Shown: positions 47,131 through 60,213, counted from the first letter of the stretch. The stretch is 64,000 nt of DNA from Garcia nutans (GCA_947685225.1 CANTUV010000012.1:4774001-4838000); one strand, 5' to 3'. The notes: generated by a model from the letters alone, not told the origin. Program-made: numbers and translations.

Positions 47131-48639
47131 ATTTAGATTTGATGATCGAGACTTAGATCAATTTGAAGAAATTGATGATATTGTTGGTTGTATGTTTTTT
47201 TAAAATAAGTTTCTTTTTAAATTTATTTTTTAGTATTTTTTAATTTGCATACATGATATTTTGTTATTTTTTCTTTCTTATCAAAGATATTGTAGGAGGT
47301 TATCATACTTTAATCAAACAATCAATAAGCACAAAGAATGTATAGCAATAACTTATTGATGATTAATAATTGATGAATGTTTTTGTTTGCATTTCTAATT
47401 TTTTCCAATAAGGAATTTTATTGCCAATGTGGAAAATGTTACATATTTACATCATGAATGATTTTCTTATACTAAGACAAAAATAAAAAAAGACAAATTA
47501 TAAATATACATTATTAGTTTTCCAAGCTGACACCCAAAGCAAAAATATATATGTCAGCTATTCCTCATACAAGGAACAAAAAACCAACAAGTTTCCAAGC
47601 ATCAAAGCTTGCATTCATATCATTCAAAAGTAGAGTATAATATAGCAAGAAGACTAATAGGGGCACTCCATTAGCTAGTAGCGTAGCAATAGTTTAAGAT
47701 TATTGCAGAATTATAACAATCTCTATCGTAAAACATTAGTACATCAAAAGCACACTAGTAATAGCAACCCTTTCAGAACAATAGCATAGCAGCAACATAG
47801 CAACCACTGTATAGCTTGGACACTAGATAAGGCTCAAAAAATATTCCAACAGAATGCCTCCATAAAATAGAATAACAAAATAATCCCACAAGACTTATTG
47901 AAATTAACTTCACATGAAGGGGTTTGGGAACAAAATTAGTAAAACATAAATGCCAGCACTATTGGATTTGATGCCAAATCCCGGAACCAATCAACTCATA
48001 GCTATAAAAAAAAGAAAAAAAAAAGAAAAGAACTAGAGAACAATAACCAAAAAACCAAATGCAACCAAGGCTGGCTAAGAAAGAATATAAACAAAAATTT
48101 GACCCATGCATTTTAATAATAGAGCATAGGGACAAGGAACCTAGAATCTAATAGTCGAATGCATCAGGTGAGTGACCAAAAGCTAGTATAACCCAACAAC
48201 CAGTATCACAACATACCATATATCCAAACCAGACTAGAAATCAATGACCAACATCTTAGATGAGTGATCAACATCCAACAAATAGCATTGACAACAACAA
48301 TATTTTAGTAGTTTAATAATATTACAATTATAGTTGAATTTGAATTTAAGCAAGAAGTAGAAGCCGAATAAATATACCCATAAAAGGACATATTACCAAT
48401 ATATCTCCAGCAGCTTATGAACACATCACCACTTAGCATCCAGTTCAATTACACCAGTAGAGCTAATTCGATTATTGCTATTCACAATAGCACATTTAGC
48501 ATGAATTAGCTGGACTTTCTATTATCAAAAACCAAAATCTAGAAAACCAAGAGAGCCAACACATCAGATAGGGACAAAACTTACAACAACAATAAATTAG
48601 AATCTAGGAACCTTAGTTCAAGTAGTAGCAATCAAAATG
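47131..48639. other. Unassigned spacer
   Basis: About 1.5 kb, AT-rich, with repeated AGCAACATAGCA-like words near 47700-47810 but no gene, LTR or array that I can support. Confidence 0.35.
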
Positions 48640-50345
48640 TTTAATATTAACACCTGAAAACTTATCCACCAAGCTTTGTCTCTTCAACGAAGGATCATGC
48701 CAAATGGACAAATCTCCTTTTCCCAGCTTGTATGTGAAATAATATGTAATTGTATTTCTTAACTTAAAGACATTCCTCTAGGACTAGCTCACATCTAAAG
48801 GCTTACTGATAACCTAAAATCTTAATTTCTTCAGCTTGTTTTTAATGAGCTAAGTAGCCTAGCTTGAATTATTTAAATAGATAATATCTAAGATGTGCCT
48901 CCCAATCGCAGCTTTATTCCAAGGAAATAGTTTTTTAATACTTAAACCCCTTCCTTTTTGGATTACAAACCTCCTTCCAGGGCATTATTTCTCTTTGAAA
49001 CTAGTCATCATTTGCCTTTCCATAAAAAGCTCCTACATCTTTTGTCTTTCTTTAGTAACTACTATAGGTAAAATGAAATTACTACACTAATAGACACGTA
49101 AACTTCGAAGCACCGGATTCACCAGTTAAAGTTGTCTAGCATATGATAAGTATTTAACAGCCCAAGATGAGATTCATGTAGTAATTCTATTCATGAAAGC
49201 TTCATAGTGAGCCTTCTTAATACCTGTAGAGACCAAAGGAAGCTCAAGGTAGGTGACATGGAGTTTTCCTTCCTAAAAGTTAAGAGCTTGAATTATTTAT
49301 TTTTCTTATTTAGTTTCATCCCACAAAAAAATATGGAACTTTTAGTCTCATTCAATTGCAAGCCAAAAATAGCCCTAAAATGCTTTATGACTTTTTCCAT
49401 CCCTTTAATGGAATCAATGTCTCCAATACAAAATAGAAAGAGGTCATTTGCGAAGCGGATACAATTAAGCTTTAAATCCTTATATCTTGAACAAAATTTA
49501 AATTTGGCAAGAATATCTCTACTCAGGGTCCTGGAGAGATACTCCATAGCTAAAATAAATAGGAAGGGAGAAATATGATCACCTTGTATAATTCATCTCT
49601 TCCCTGTAAATAGACCTTCCATGCTGACATTGATTAGGATAGAGAAGGATGGGGTTTGCACAGATCGCATTATCTAGTTAACAAACCTTTTGGGGAACCT
49701 CATTTCATATAGGCCAAAGGAAATTCTTCTAGAAAGCCCCACTAGGTAGTGTTATAAGCTTTGCACAAGTCCACTTCCATTACACATTTGGTTTTTTTTT
49801 CATGGCTACTGGTATTTTTTAACTAATTCATGCAGTAACGGGATTTTATTACTAATTTTCCTACTAGGGATGAAAGCTAATTGAGCATAATTCACCAATT
49901 TCCTAAGGACTCTTCCTAGCTTGTTTGCCAAGATTTTAGCTATCACTTTGTATAACACAATACAACACGTGATTGATCTTCAATTAAGCTATACGGGGAC
50001 TGCTTCTTGGGGATTATTATGAGAGATATGGAATTGATTTGATTGAGGAGTCTTTTTAATTTAAAGAACTCCAAAATGGCATTTGTAACCTCCATTCCTA
50101 CAATATCCCAAGTCCTCTTGAAAACAAAATACCCATTAAAGCCATCAATCTTTGAAGCCTTATTATCCCCTATATCACATAAAGCATTTTGACTTCCTCT
50201 GTGGAAACTTGCTTTGTTAGCATGTTAGCATCCTTCCCAATTATTTTTAGCTTACTCTCAATAATAGGGCCAAAAACATCTCTTTAGCCATCTCATTAGT
50301 TTCAAACAACTTGATATAGAAATCAATTCAAAATATTTTATATAA
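48640..50345 (-). pseudogene. LINE reverse transcriptase and C-terminal region, broken
   Basis: On the minus strand, from high to low coordinates: an RT start with LYKVIAKILANKLGRVLRKL and AFIPSRKI, then GDHISPFLFILAMEYLSRTL. Next is the catalytic motif as FANDLFLF where FADD is expected, then AIFGLQLNETKSSIFFCG. After it comes ISSWAVKYLSYARQL and KAAIGRHILDII with YKLGKGDLSIWHDP. This is the order in plant L1-type LINEs. Stops and frameshifts are frequent and the second catalytic aspartate pair is damaged (D to N). Confidence 0.82.
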
Positions 50346-50599
50346 GTTAAGACTTATGTGATAGTTAGAGTTGTACTCGAACCAGGCTGGGTAAGATTTA
50401 GCCCTTGCCCAGGGCATGACCTGAGTACTTTTCAGACCATAGAAAAGTGCCCAAGGCCCGGCTCTTTTGTTCTAGTGGCTTAGGCCATTTAAGCCACTCG
50501 AGCCCAATAGGTTTCTAGCTCCTTTTTTCTTAAAAAAATTAAAACTTTATTCACCAATTATTTTTTAGTCTATAATTTCTATTGCACAAAATCTTATAT
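50346..50599. mobile_element. Left half of a GC-ended MITE-like insertion
   Basis: A GC-rich end (CGAACCAGGCTGGGTAAG, AGGCCCGGCTC, AAGCCACTCGAGCCC) followed by AT-rich sequence interrupts the LINE. The other half is 59490-60209, on the far side of the gypsy insertion. Ends are approximate. Confidence 0.45.
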
Positions 50600-51803
50600 T
50601 GTGAGTGAGGATTTTCGCTTCCACTTCTGATGGAATTGTTCTTGCGACTTTGACACTGTTAGGCTCTAGACCTTAGAGAACACGGGCCTAAACCCGGAGA
50701 ATAGAAGTGGCCACCCAAATGGGCTGGAAAAATAGAAAGGGGTGGATGACTCATTTCCTAAGAAATCCCCAACCCCTGCTAGGTTTGAAAAGTTAAGTAT
50801 GCATGGGAAATGTGAGAATGATCCAGCACCCCTATAGCATCTAGTTTATTAGAATCAACATCCTTTTCAAGTTTAAATATTATTAAATTTTTTATATTAT
50901 TACAATATCATCTATACTACATGCAATTATTAAAATAAATAATCATTATACTATAAATCAAACAAATAAAAAAATAAATTGGCACCCATGCAAAGATGGA
51001 AACATGCCCTTACAGTGTCCCAATATTTATAATAAATAAAATAGGATACCTACTAAAAGATAAAAATGTGTCCCTTATAATTGTCCAAAAATCCTTAAAT
51101 TACATAAATTTGATAAATGAGTTGTACACAGGTGGAAAATATGCCTTTTACATTGTTCTCAAAATCCAAATAATATAAATAAATACCGCTCAATCATCCA
51201 TTATAAGCAATAAAAGAAAATCAAAATTTATTGCCCATCATGCAACAATAAATCAAGATTGAATTAGCAAGATTTGGGTTCCACCATTAAATTAGGGTTT
51301 TAATTGCAAAATTAGGATTTTAGAGTTTTAAATCCTTAAACTAAAGCTTAATCATGTAAAGCCAGGGTTTTATCCTAAAGCTTGGATTAAACATGCAAAA
51401 CTAGGATTTTTTTATCTAAAAACATGCAAAATTAGGGCTTAATATGCAAGTTAAGATTAAGACATGCAAGATTAAAACATTCAAGATTAGGGTTTAAATC
51501 TTAAAACTAAGATTAAAATATGTAAAGTTAGGGTTTTGGACATACAGTTAGGGCTTTGAATGCATAATTAAGGTTTTAGAGTAAAACATTTAGTTCTTAT
51601 GTTGCACTTTATGCTAAATCAAAATACAGTGAACTTACAATATTAAATAATGGTGGTACTCAATTGAATTAAATGGATTTAGTTAATGAAAAACATACTT
51701 ACATCATTGGCTTTACCAAAATAATTTCCTTGCTTCGAACCTTGCTCCAAACACCTCAATATCTTTATAGAAGCTAGACCTTGATGGTGCTATGGTTTGC
51801 TCA
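50600..51803 (-). repeat. 3' LTR of the Ogre/Tat-like element (R-U5 part only)
   Basis: Collinear with 57747-58950: GACACTGTTAGGCTCT, GAATCCCCA, CAGTGTCCCAATAT, a run of AATTAGGGTTTTAATTGCAA-type units and CAAACACC(T/C)CAATATCTT. Similarity ends at GGTTTG(C/T)TCAA; the roughly 530 bp that form the U3 start in the other LTR are missing and tandem repeats adjoin instead. Confidence 0.78.
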
Positions 51804-51804
51804 A

Positions 51805-52135
51805 TATCTTCTGGACTAGTGAATCGGTTTGGCTTTTGGACCCGTGAATTGGTTTGGGTTCTAGACCCATAATATCCTAGTTTGAGTTTTGGACTCATGA
51901 ATTAGTTTAGGTTCTAGACCTATGAATTAGTTTGAGTTTTGGACTCGCAACATCCTGGTTTGAGTTTTGGACTTATGAATTAGTTTGGGTTATGAACCCG
52001 TGAATTGGTTTGGATTTTGGACCCGCAAAATCCTGGTTTGAGTTCTGAACTCATGAATTGGTTAAGATTCTAAACCCGTGAATTGGTTTAGGTTCTAGAC
52101 CTGTGAATTAGTTTAGGTTTTGAACCCATGAATCT
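51805..52135. repeat. Tandem array with 25/25/28-bp higher-order unit
   Basis: Twelve to thirteen units of the type GAATTGGTTTGGGTTCTAGA plus CCCAT. Every third unit is longer and starts AATATCCTGG or AACATCCTGG, giving a 78-bp higher-order period. Confidence 0.82.
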
Positions 52136-52455
52136 ATGCCATCATGATACTTTAAAAAATCTAATGTAGGCTAGAAATTGCAACGTCGTGATACTTTAAC
52201 AAATCTAATGTAGGTTGGAGATTGCGCCGTCAGAATACTTTAACAAATTCAATATAGGCTGGAGATTGTGCCATCAGGATACTTTAACAAATCCAATATA
52301 GGCTGGAGATTGTGCCGTTATGATTCTTTAACAAATCCAATATACGCTAGAGATTGTACCATTAGGATACTTTAACAAATCCTATATAATTTGAAGGCTT
52401 GGATGCTTTATTAAATTAGTAAAACTATGTCGTCAGGATACTTTAATAAATCCAA
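52136..52455. repeat. Tandem array of 44-bp units
   Basis: Six to seven units with cores GATACTTTAACAAATCCAAT and ATAGGCTGGAGATTGTGCC, the last one interrupted by a short insertion at about 52388-52430. Confidence 0.82.
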
Positions 52456-52705
52456 TATAGGCTGGATGATTATTGGGTATGCTCGCCCCTCCTTCAGACA
52501 TGCTCGTCCTCCGACTAATTGTTGTTGACAGAGCATGCTTGCCCCTCATTCGGACATGCTCATCCTTCGGCTGCTTAATGTTGATAGGGTATGTTTGCCC
52601 CTCCTTCGATCATGCTCATCCTCTGGCTAATTATTATTAACATGGCATGCTTGCCCCTCTTTCAGATATTCTCATCCTTCAACTGATTATTGTTGACCTA
52701 ATGCC
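52456..52705. repeat. Tandem array of about 60-bp units
   Basis: Four units built of CATGCTTGCCCCTC(C/A)TTC, GACATGCTCATCCTTC and GGCTAATTATTGTTGA. It directly follows the 44-bp array but is unrelated to it in sequence. Confidence 0.8.
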
Positions 52706-55249
52706 TGGATACTTTAATAAATTAAGAAGAATTATATGCCTTTGCATAAATGGATCTTTATCCTAATTCTTCACTCTTGGGGATGGACCTTTGTCTTGCC
52801 TCGACTTCAACTCTTTTAGTTGGACTGATCTTCTATTCTTAGAACTTTGTCCTAATCTTTTGTCTTTTATATCTTTATTCATTTGAGATTTCTGACTTTC
52901 TTCTTATTCCATTCTTTTAGTTCTTTACTTTGTAAAAAAATCAGCTATTTTTTAGCCCTCAGATCCTCTCTTTGTCCCATGCGTGATAAAATATTGAAAG
53001 TCCAAAAATATTTTATACATGCATAAAAAAAATGAAAGGAGAAGCTTTTCTCCTTGTGTAGGCTCAAAACTGATGATTTTATTTTGTCTCGTTTCTACAC
53101 AAGCACACATCTCTTCTTTCTTTTGCAATGGCTCTTTCATGTCTCTTAATTCCCTATTTACTTTTGATTGTTTACTTCACAGGGTGTCTGCTATTCACTT
53201 TGATAAAGAATAGGCAACACAGATAAAAATGTGGTGTGATATGCTCATATAGGCGTGTACGCATGATATGCATGAGTGATACTTACAATGGTTTTATTGA
53301 CTCACTGATCGAGGTGATAAGCCAAAGAACTCTCATTGGTTCCTTTTAGATGCTCATTCAGGTCTTACATTAGAATAACAAAAGTTCACATCTACAGCTT
53401 TTATCTTCAAGATGAAAGCATGAGTAGTAAGGGTTCAATCAAGGTAGTTAGAGACATGGGAGATACCTGTTTTAGCCCACGATTCAACACATTAGTTGAT
53501 AACTTCTCCATGACCTTGCAAATGGTTCTCTCATTAGCCACATTCACCCAACAAGTCATTTGAGGTTCAACAATATAACATACTTTCCTAAATTTGAAAG
53601 CTCGTTATGATAAAAAAAAAACATTTTTTTTAAATTTAATTTTAAAATCACATTTTAACTTTGTCAAATTAGTGTCAATTTACCTCAAGGCTCAAATTTT
53701 CCAAATTAGCATATCTATAATATGACAACCCTAGTTATCGTACTAAACTTGAGAATCATTTCCGTTTGTTCAAGTACTGTTGCACTTCAGATAGACACAT
53801 ACATATTACTTGGCCAAAGGTCTCATTGAATTTATATATTGTCTATCTCATATGCATGCTTATTTAAACAATCTCCATTAATAGACTTCACCTACTAAGA
53901 GAGATCAACAAGTCTTTAATAGACTTGAAATGGGGTCTATAAGGGATATGGGTTAAATGAAGACCATTTTTAGATTGGAGCTGATGTAACATTATTGACA
54001 AACCTTCACACTATAACCTTTCAATTGGAACCATATGTTGTTGAAGGTATTCTTAAACTATGGGCATCACTGCCATCTCCTAAGCATCTTGCTTCATGAA
54101 AAGATAGAGCTCATATTTTTGGTAGAAATTTAAATTTGATCAAGATTATTTTTGCTTTTGCAACAAGTTTGAAACTCTATTGTTCTTCCCTTTTCTTTTT
54201 CTTTTTCTTTTTCTTCTTTTTTTGTCTTTTTTTTTCTTATTTTCTTTCTTTTTTTTCTTCTTTTTTTTTAAGACATGGCATTTCATTATTCCGTCCTTTT
54301 CCTCTTTTATGGGACTTTTCAAGATTGTTGACTTGGAGCCATGTCGGATATCATGAACCAAATAAAAGATGACATTTTTCCTATTTTTCTGATTTTAGCT
54401 ATGCTTGGTTGGGCTGAACTAATTCAAATTCAAGTGGAAACCTTTTGCTGCTTTAGGTAGATAAAACTATGTTGGCTTTTTAAATCGCCCTTTTGGATTT
54501 TCAATTTAAACTTCTTATTTTGTTTTTTTTTTTTGGGTCCTAGCTCTAAGAGTCTCTTTGTCCATACTGTCTTATGTTTCTAACTATGGATGAATGGAGT
54601 AGCACGAGTGTACTTCAGTGAGGATGAATAGATCTTAGATAATAGATCTAATTCAAATAACTTCAATTGTTCTTATGGTCTTGACTATGCATATTTTTCT
54701 TGATCTCTTTGCCCCTTAGTAACTTAATGATCATCAAACTCGCCATAAATGTCACAACAGTATAGGGTAGGTTTTCGAGATTTACAAGTCATTGAAAAGT
54801 AAGCTAAAATCTCATAAAGGCTCAAATGAAAATACTAAGGATTGATATTAACAAGGAATATTCCAGTTGTTGGTTTACCAAACAATGCCTAGATTATTTC
54901 TCCCTTAAATAAGCAGAGTTCAATTTCACCTCGAAAGTTCATCAAAGCATAGTCTAAGATTGACTAGACACTCATAATTATGCAGAAGCCCTCTCTAAGT
55001 AAGCATACACAGCTTAATGCTATAGAACAACTCCCTCATTTAGTAGAGTCATTCGAATCATGATGCATAGATACATTAATTTATTAATATCAAGCTAGAC
55101 TCGTCATCGGTTGAGTACCAAAATAAATAAAGACCAACAAAAATATAAATGTAACAAAAATAGTTTATTCATAAAAATGTTAATTGAAAAATAATTGTTT
55201 TAGAAAACCAAAGAAAGAAAATGAAATGAAAACCACAAAAGCCAAGAGA
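52706..55249 (-). other. Non-coding internal region of the Ogre/Tat-like element
   Basis: No protease, RT, RNase H or integrase motif is seen on either strand. A long pyrimidine run (about 54186-54270) would be purine-rich on the element's coding strand. Apparent open frames over that run are compositional. Confidence 0.5.
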
Positions 55250-56412
55250 AGTTTATTGTGTTGGAGTTAAAAAAGCTTCATCTACTTGGACATCTGAGGG
55301 GCAAGGATCTTTCAATCGTTAATAAGGTTCTGTGTTTCATGCCTTAAATGCATACATCAATCTGTTTCATTATCAGGCACCTGATGGAACTAATAGAAAA
55401 TCTCTATATCAAAATTAGATGGTAAAGGATCTGACAAAGGTCGAGGGGTTAAAAGTTGTAATAACCCCTTTTTTTGTAGTTTGTTGAAGACCCAGGACAG
55501 TGGTTTTCCCTATTCTGAGAATTGACGCTTCTTTGCTAGTTCAGTTATTGCATTTACCTTAGCATCTTTTTGTCTCCTTTGATTTTGTTCACCAAACTGA
55601 TAGCCACTCTTGTTGCTCCATTTTCTACAGTATATGTTCTTTTCTCTCACCCATTCTTTCAATTGGAGACCTATCTGTAGAAGATCCTTGAAATCCCTTA
55701 TAAGGGTCTAAAGCATTATTTCTTAGAGGTGGGGCAAAGCACCCTTGATTATCATCCGTATCTGGTCTTTTCTTAAAAAGTGCTACCTTATTTCTCCATC
55801 TTTTTATATAGTCAATAAAACCCTTATTATGTCTTTGCCTGATAGACTCAACCTCAATCAAGGTTACCTCCAGCTCGATGTTGTGCTCATATTGTTGGAT
55901 GAAAGCTTTATATAGTAAATCCCAGTCTTTCTAATACTCTCATCAAAAGTATTAAACCGGTTTTGTACTACATGATCTAAAGAGAGCATAAAATATCTCA
56001 GTATTTGAGCCTTAATAGCTCTAGCAAGCTGCATGGCAGTAATGTACCACTTATGATGCAAGTGTGGATTTTCTATACCATTATACTTAGCAAAAGCAAG
56101 CATTTTAAACTTGTGTGGGAGATTCTCATCCTCTTTAAAAAGATTATCAACTTCTAAGGCCTCTTCAGCTTTCAGTCTCTTTTCAAGCTTATTTTTCAGG
56201 TCAACAATGAGTTTTTCCATATCTACAGTTTCAGTTTTCTCCACAGCCTTCTTCTCTTTCTTCTTTTCTCGAGGATCTTGGAAATATGCATCCCAGTCAT
56301 TATCATCCATCACTATGTTATCTTTATCAAAGGCCACCTCGGATAGCTTAGCCTTTCTCTTATCTTTTTGCTTCTTAGAATTGATAGATGCCATAACAGT
56401 GTTTATCTTCAA
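55250..56412 (-). pseudogene. gag of the Ogre/Tat-like element, frameshifted
   Basis: The first open part (56412 to 55864) has a lysine-rich N-terminus with an acidic and coiled-coil-like EKTETVDMEKLIVDLKNKLE segment, then LPHKFKMLAFAKYNGIENPH, the start of the gypsy gag core. Around 55925 the frame shifts by one base and continues (55861-55625) with VESIRQRHNKGFIDYIKRWR, the end of the core. A CCHC-like remnant (FHQVPDNETD then C) and a LSDPLPSNF motif lie at 55290-55450. Stops and the frameshift make it non-functional. The order fits Tat/Ogre gag. Confidence 0.78.
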
Positions 56413-57727
56413 GTAGTGTAACTATTTGGCTTTTCAGAATCTCAGCCAGGGCCCCTTTAATTCTTTCATCTTAGAGGTGAGGGTATCATTTACTAGCTTC
56501 TTAACTTGCTTACAATTCACTGCTTTTGGTGTGAAGTTGGTTGAATTCTCACTGAACTCTAAGTCAGTGAAGTAAGTCAGATTGTCATAAGCTCTTCAAA
56601 TGCTGTACTTCGGGTCTGTGAGTTAAAAAGGATCAATGCAATATAATGCAATGCACGTATATATGTATGCACATATAACAATCAAACAAAGAAAAATCAG
56701 GACATTCCTTCCATCCTTATACCACCATACAAGAATGATGAGTATCTTTTTCTAGGTATATGGTCAATAAAATATCAACAGGGGATATTTTGTTTCAAAA
56801 GATCCACTCTGACGGATTAACCAATAATTGTCTTTTCGAATAGAGAAATCAGTCCATAATAATTTCCACTAATTAAGCCTTAATCCATTAGGCCAATAGT
56901 TTATATGCTATATTATGGAATAAAACTAAATTAAAGGGTTTAGTATGAATAGATTTCTCATTTGGAAATAGGCAACTAATGATCCATGCTACAAACAAGA
57001 CCATGATTAACAAGTCTTAGTATAAATCAAGCCTACAATTGATTTTAATATTCCATAATTGACCTAACTAGTAGTAAGCCCATTCAAGAAAAGGTTTCAA
57101 TTTCAAAAAGTAATAAAAGCTTTAATTTGGGCCATGAAGTGAAAATTAGTTTTGAGCTCATATTTAAAAAAAATGTTTCAAAACCCATTGTAAAAAGATT
57201 TGTTTAAAAATGAATTTTGGGCTTGGGCCATGATGTGGAAAAAGATTTTTTACTCATCTTAAAGAGGTTTTATGTCTAAAGACTATCTTGAAAAAGCGTT
57301 TGAAAATAATTTGATCTTTTAGGCTTCAAAAGATAATATTATTTTGGGCTTACACCATAATTAGGTCATATAAAAAAAATCAAATGGGTCATAACTCAAA
57401 CCAAGATATATTAATTATAGTCAAATAATAAGCATTTAAGGTAGACCTAAGGAAAGTTACTAGGCCAACTATTTGGGCTTTAGCCTTTGGGTTGAAAAAC
57501 TTAGATTTTCATAGCAAGTATATACCAAAAGATATGAGACTATGAGCAGTTATGCAATGCTTGATCTCCACATCTTGAGTAAAAATATGGTATCCCTTAC
57601 ACAACAAAACACGGGTTACACAGGGGTCTTAACTCGCACATACAATGCAATCTAAGTGATACAATGGATAATATCATAATAAGAAAGAATAAAATAATAT
57701 AAAGACCAATGGAATTAACTCATATTA
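56413..57727 (-). other. Leader region of the Ogre/Tat-like element
   Basis: Non-coding, between the primer-binding site and gag. Contains a loosely repeated GGGCTTGGGCCATGATGTGG/GGGCCATGAAGTGAAAA motif near 57127 and 57220. Confidence 0.5.
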
Positions 57728-57745
57728 TCCCCAGTCCAGTTGCCA
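57728..57745 (-). other. Primer-binding site of the Ogre/Tat-like element
   Basis: The minus strand reads TGGCAACTGGACTGGGGA immediately after the LTR end, close to the TGGCGACTC...TGGGGA sites of Tat/Ogre elements. It sets the element's orientation as minus. Confidence 0.72.
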
Positions 57746-57746
57746 C

Positions 57747-59484
57747 TGTAAGTGGAGATTTTTGCCCTCACTCTCGATGGAATGGTTCTTGTGACTTTGA
57801 CACTGTTAGGCTCTGGGCCTTAAAGAATATAGGCCTAAACTCGGAGAATAGGAGTCCCCACCCAGAGAGCTAGGAAGATAGAACAGGTTAGATGATTTGA
57901 TTCCTAAGGAATCCCCAAACCCAACTAGGTTCAGAAAGTTAGGTACGCGTGAAAAATGTGAAAATGATCCAGCACTCCTATAGCGTTCGGTTCATTGGAA
58001 CCGGCCTTCTTTTTAAGTCTAAATATTATTGAATTCTTAGATTATTACAATATCATCCATACTACATGCAATTATTGAAATAAATAATTATTATACTATA
58101 AATCAAACAAACAAACAAATAACATATGCACCTATACAAATATTGAAACACGCCCTTACAGTGTCCCAATATCCATAATAAATATAATAGGACACCCACT
58201 AAAAGGTAGAAACGTATCTCTTACAATTATCCAAAAATCCTTAAATTACATAAATTCGATAAAATGAGATATCCATAAGTGGAAACATGTCTTTTACATT
58301 GTCCTCAAATTCCAAACAATAATAAATAAACACCACTCAGTCATCCATTATAAGTAATAAAAGAAAATCAAAATTTATCACCTATCACGTAACAATAAAT
58401 CAAGATTGAATTGGCAAGATTAGGGGTCCATCATTAAATTAGGGTTTTAATTGCAAAATTAAGGTTTTAGAGTTTTGAATCCTTAAACTAAAGCTTAATC
58501 ATGCAAAGCTAGGGTTTTATCCTAAATCTTGGATTAAACATACAAAACTGGAGTTTTTTTTTATTTAAGAACATGTAAAATTAGGGCTTAATATGGAAGC
58601 TAAGATTAAGACATACAAGATTAGGGTTTAAATATTAAAACTAAGATTAAAATATGTAAAGTTAGGGTTTTGGACTTGCAATTAGGGCTTTGAATGCATA
58701 ATTAAGGTTTTGGAGTAAAAAATGTAGTTCTTATGTTGCATTTTATGCTAAATCAAAATAATAAATAAAAATATAGTGAACTTACAAGATTAAATAATCG
58801 TGATACTCAATCGAATTAAATGGATTTGGTTAATGAAGAACAAACCTACGCCATTGACTCCACCGAAATAATTTCCTTGATCTAAACCTTGCTCCAAACA
58901 CCCCAATATCTTCATAGAAGCTAGACCTTGATCGTGCTATGGTTTGTTCAAATTAAAACAACTTTTGATTGAGTTAGACAATCCAAAGATTACCTACTGA
59001 GTTTATAAGTTTTGGCTACTGTCTCTTTGTTTTCTTTGCTCTCTGACCATTGCTTTTTAATTTGCTAATTGTGGCTACTAACTGATCCCCTTTTTCAATT
59101 GCTACTGGCCTTTATATTTATAGCCAGTGATTAGGGCAACAGTCCCGGCTAACCCTCCTAATATTGTTAAAAAAAACTTATTATTTATCCAAGCGTCTTC
59201 GAATCCTAACACAATTAGGACTAAATCTAGCTAGAATTCAGAGCTCATATCGAACTTGTCCTAGCCAATTTGATATGAGCTTGTGCTCATATCAAATCAA
59301 ATTCGATGCTTATATTGAATTTGGCATGTCAAATCAAACTAAGTCAGCTTTAACATTGGATCGGATTTAATTTGAACTTTAAAAATTGGACTGGACTTAA
59401 CTTGGGCCTTTTTATTGAAACCAAACTTGATTAAGCCTTTTAATTAGATTCAAATTCATATTGGGCCAAAATTAAGGGTCTACA
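57747..59484 (-). repeat. 5' LTR of the Ogre/Tat-like element
   Basis: 1738 bp. On the minus strand it starts TGTAGACCCTTAATTTTGG and ends CTCCACTTACA before the primer site. A TATA box CTATAAATA lies at 59115-59123 (minus). Between 58430 and 58710 TTAGGGTTT-like units recur irregularly. Confidence 0.82.
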
Positions 59485-59489
59485 TATAT

Positions 59490-60209
59490 GTAAATATAAC
59501 TATTTATGGAAAAAATGAAAATATATCATTCAACATTTTAAAATAAAAAAATAACATAACCAAGTAGCATAATACTACTTAAGATTCTAAAATACAATAA
59601 TACTCCTAATACTTGCAATAGAAAGACCCCACTTCTAGATATAATTGTTAAAACAACTAACTATAACCAATAGTTAAAATAACTAAACAAGTATTAAGAA
59701 AGATATGAAAAAAAAAACCAAACAAGGAAGCAATGGATGATTTTTGGAGGCAGCAAACTTAGTAAAAGTTATATGTTTCATCTTATTGATATCAATTTAT
59801 GATAACTAATTTTAATTATAGTTAATAATTGGAAATCCACCAATTCAACAACCAAACACATGGTAACAACAAACCAACAAATTAACAATTAACAATGCAA
59901 CAAATTAACAAACAATAAATTTGTGCAAGACTAAAATATTAAAAGCTGGAAATTTAGGGAAAAATAAAATGCAAAATAAAAAATTGAAATATAGGAAAAA
60001 AAAAACCCCATCTTACCATATTTATTGCATTTTTCTAAAAAAATAAAAATACCTTAGGCTAGGCTGAGCTGGCCTGAGGTAAATTACCTCGGACATGAGG
60101 CCCAACCCAAGGTACCTTGGGTTTTACATAAGCAGCTTGATGCCTAGTCTCGCTACATTTGAAATGCAGCCTAGCTAGGTCAGCCGAGTTTATAGGTTGA
60201 ACAACCCCA
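59490..60209. mobile_element. Right half of the GC-ended MITE-like insertion
   Basis: AT-rich interior followed by a GC-rich end (GGCTAGGCTGAGCTGGCCTG, GAGGCCCAACCCAAGG, CAGCCTAGCTAGG) and, on the minus strand, a GGGGTTGTTCAACC start resembling that of the second insertion at 60422. It restores the LINE on its right side. Confidence 0.45.
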
Positions 60210-60213
60210 ATGA

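Larger units (their letters stand above)
50600..59484 (-). mobile_element. Ogre/Tat-like Ty3/gypsy element, gag only
   Basis: Outer ends TGTGAG (left) and TCTACA (right) are flanked by a 5-bp duplication TATAT (50595-50599 and 59485-59489). The right LTR (57747-59484) is followed, on the minus strand, by a primer-binding site, then a leader, gag, a non-coding stretch and three tandem arrays, then the partial left LTR. No protease, RT or integrase is recognisable, so it is non-autonomous. It inserted into a MITE-like element that had itself interrupted a LINE. Confidence 0.82.

Noticed and set aside
51240..51600. Interstitial telomere
   Set aside because: TTTAGGG words are irregularly spaced and embedded in an LTR present twice, so this is not a telomeric array.
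54136..54372. Frames rich in Phe (plus) or Lys (minus)
   Set aside because: Purely the pyrimidine/purine run; no motif and no conservation to argue for coding.
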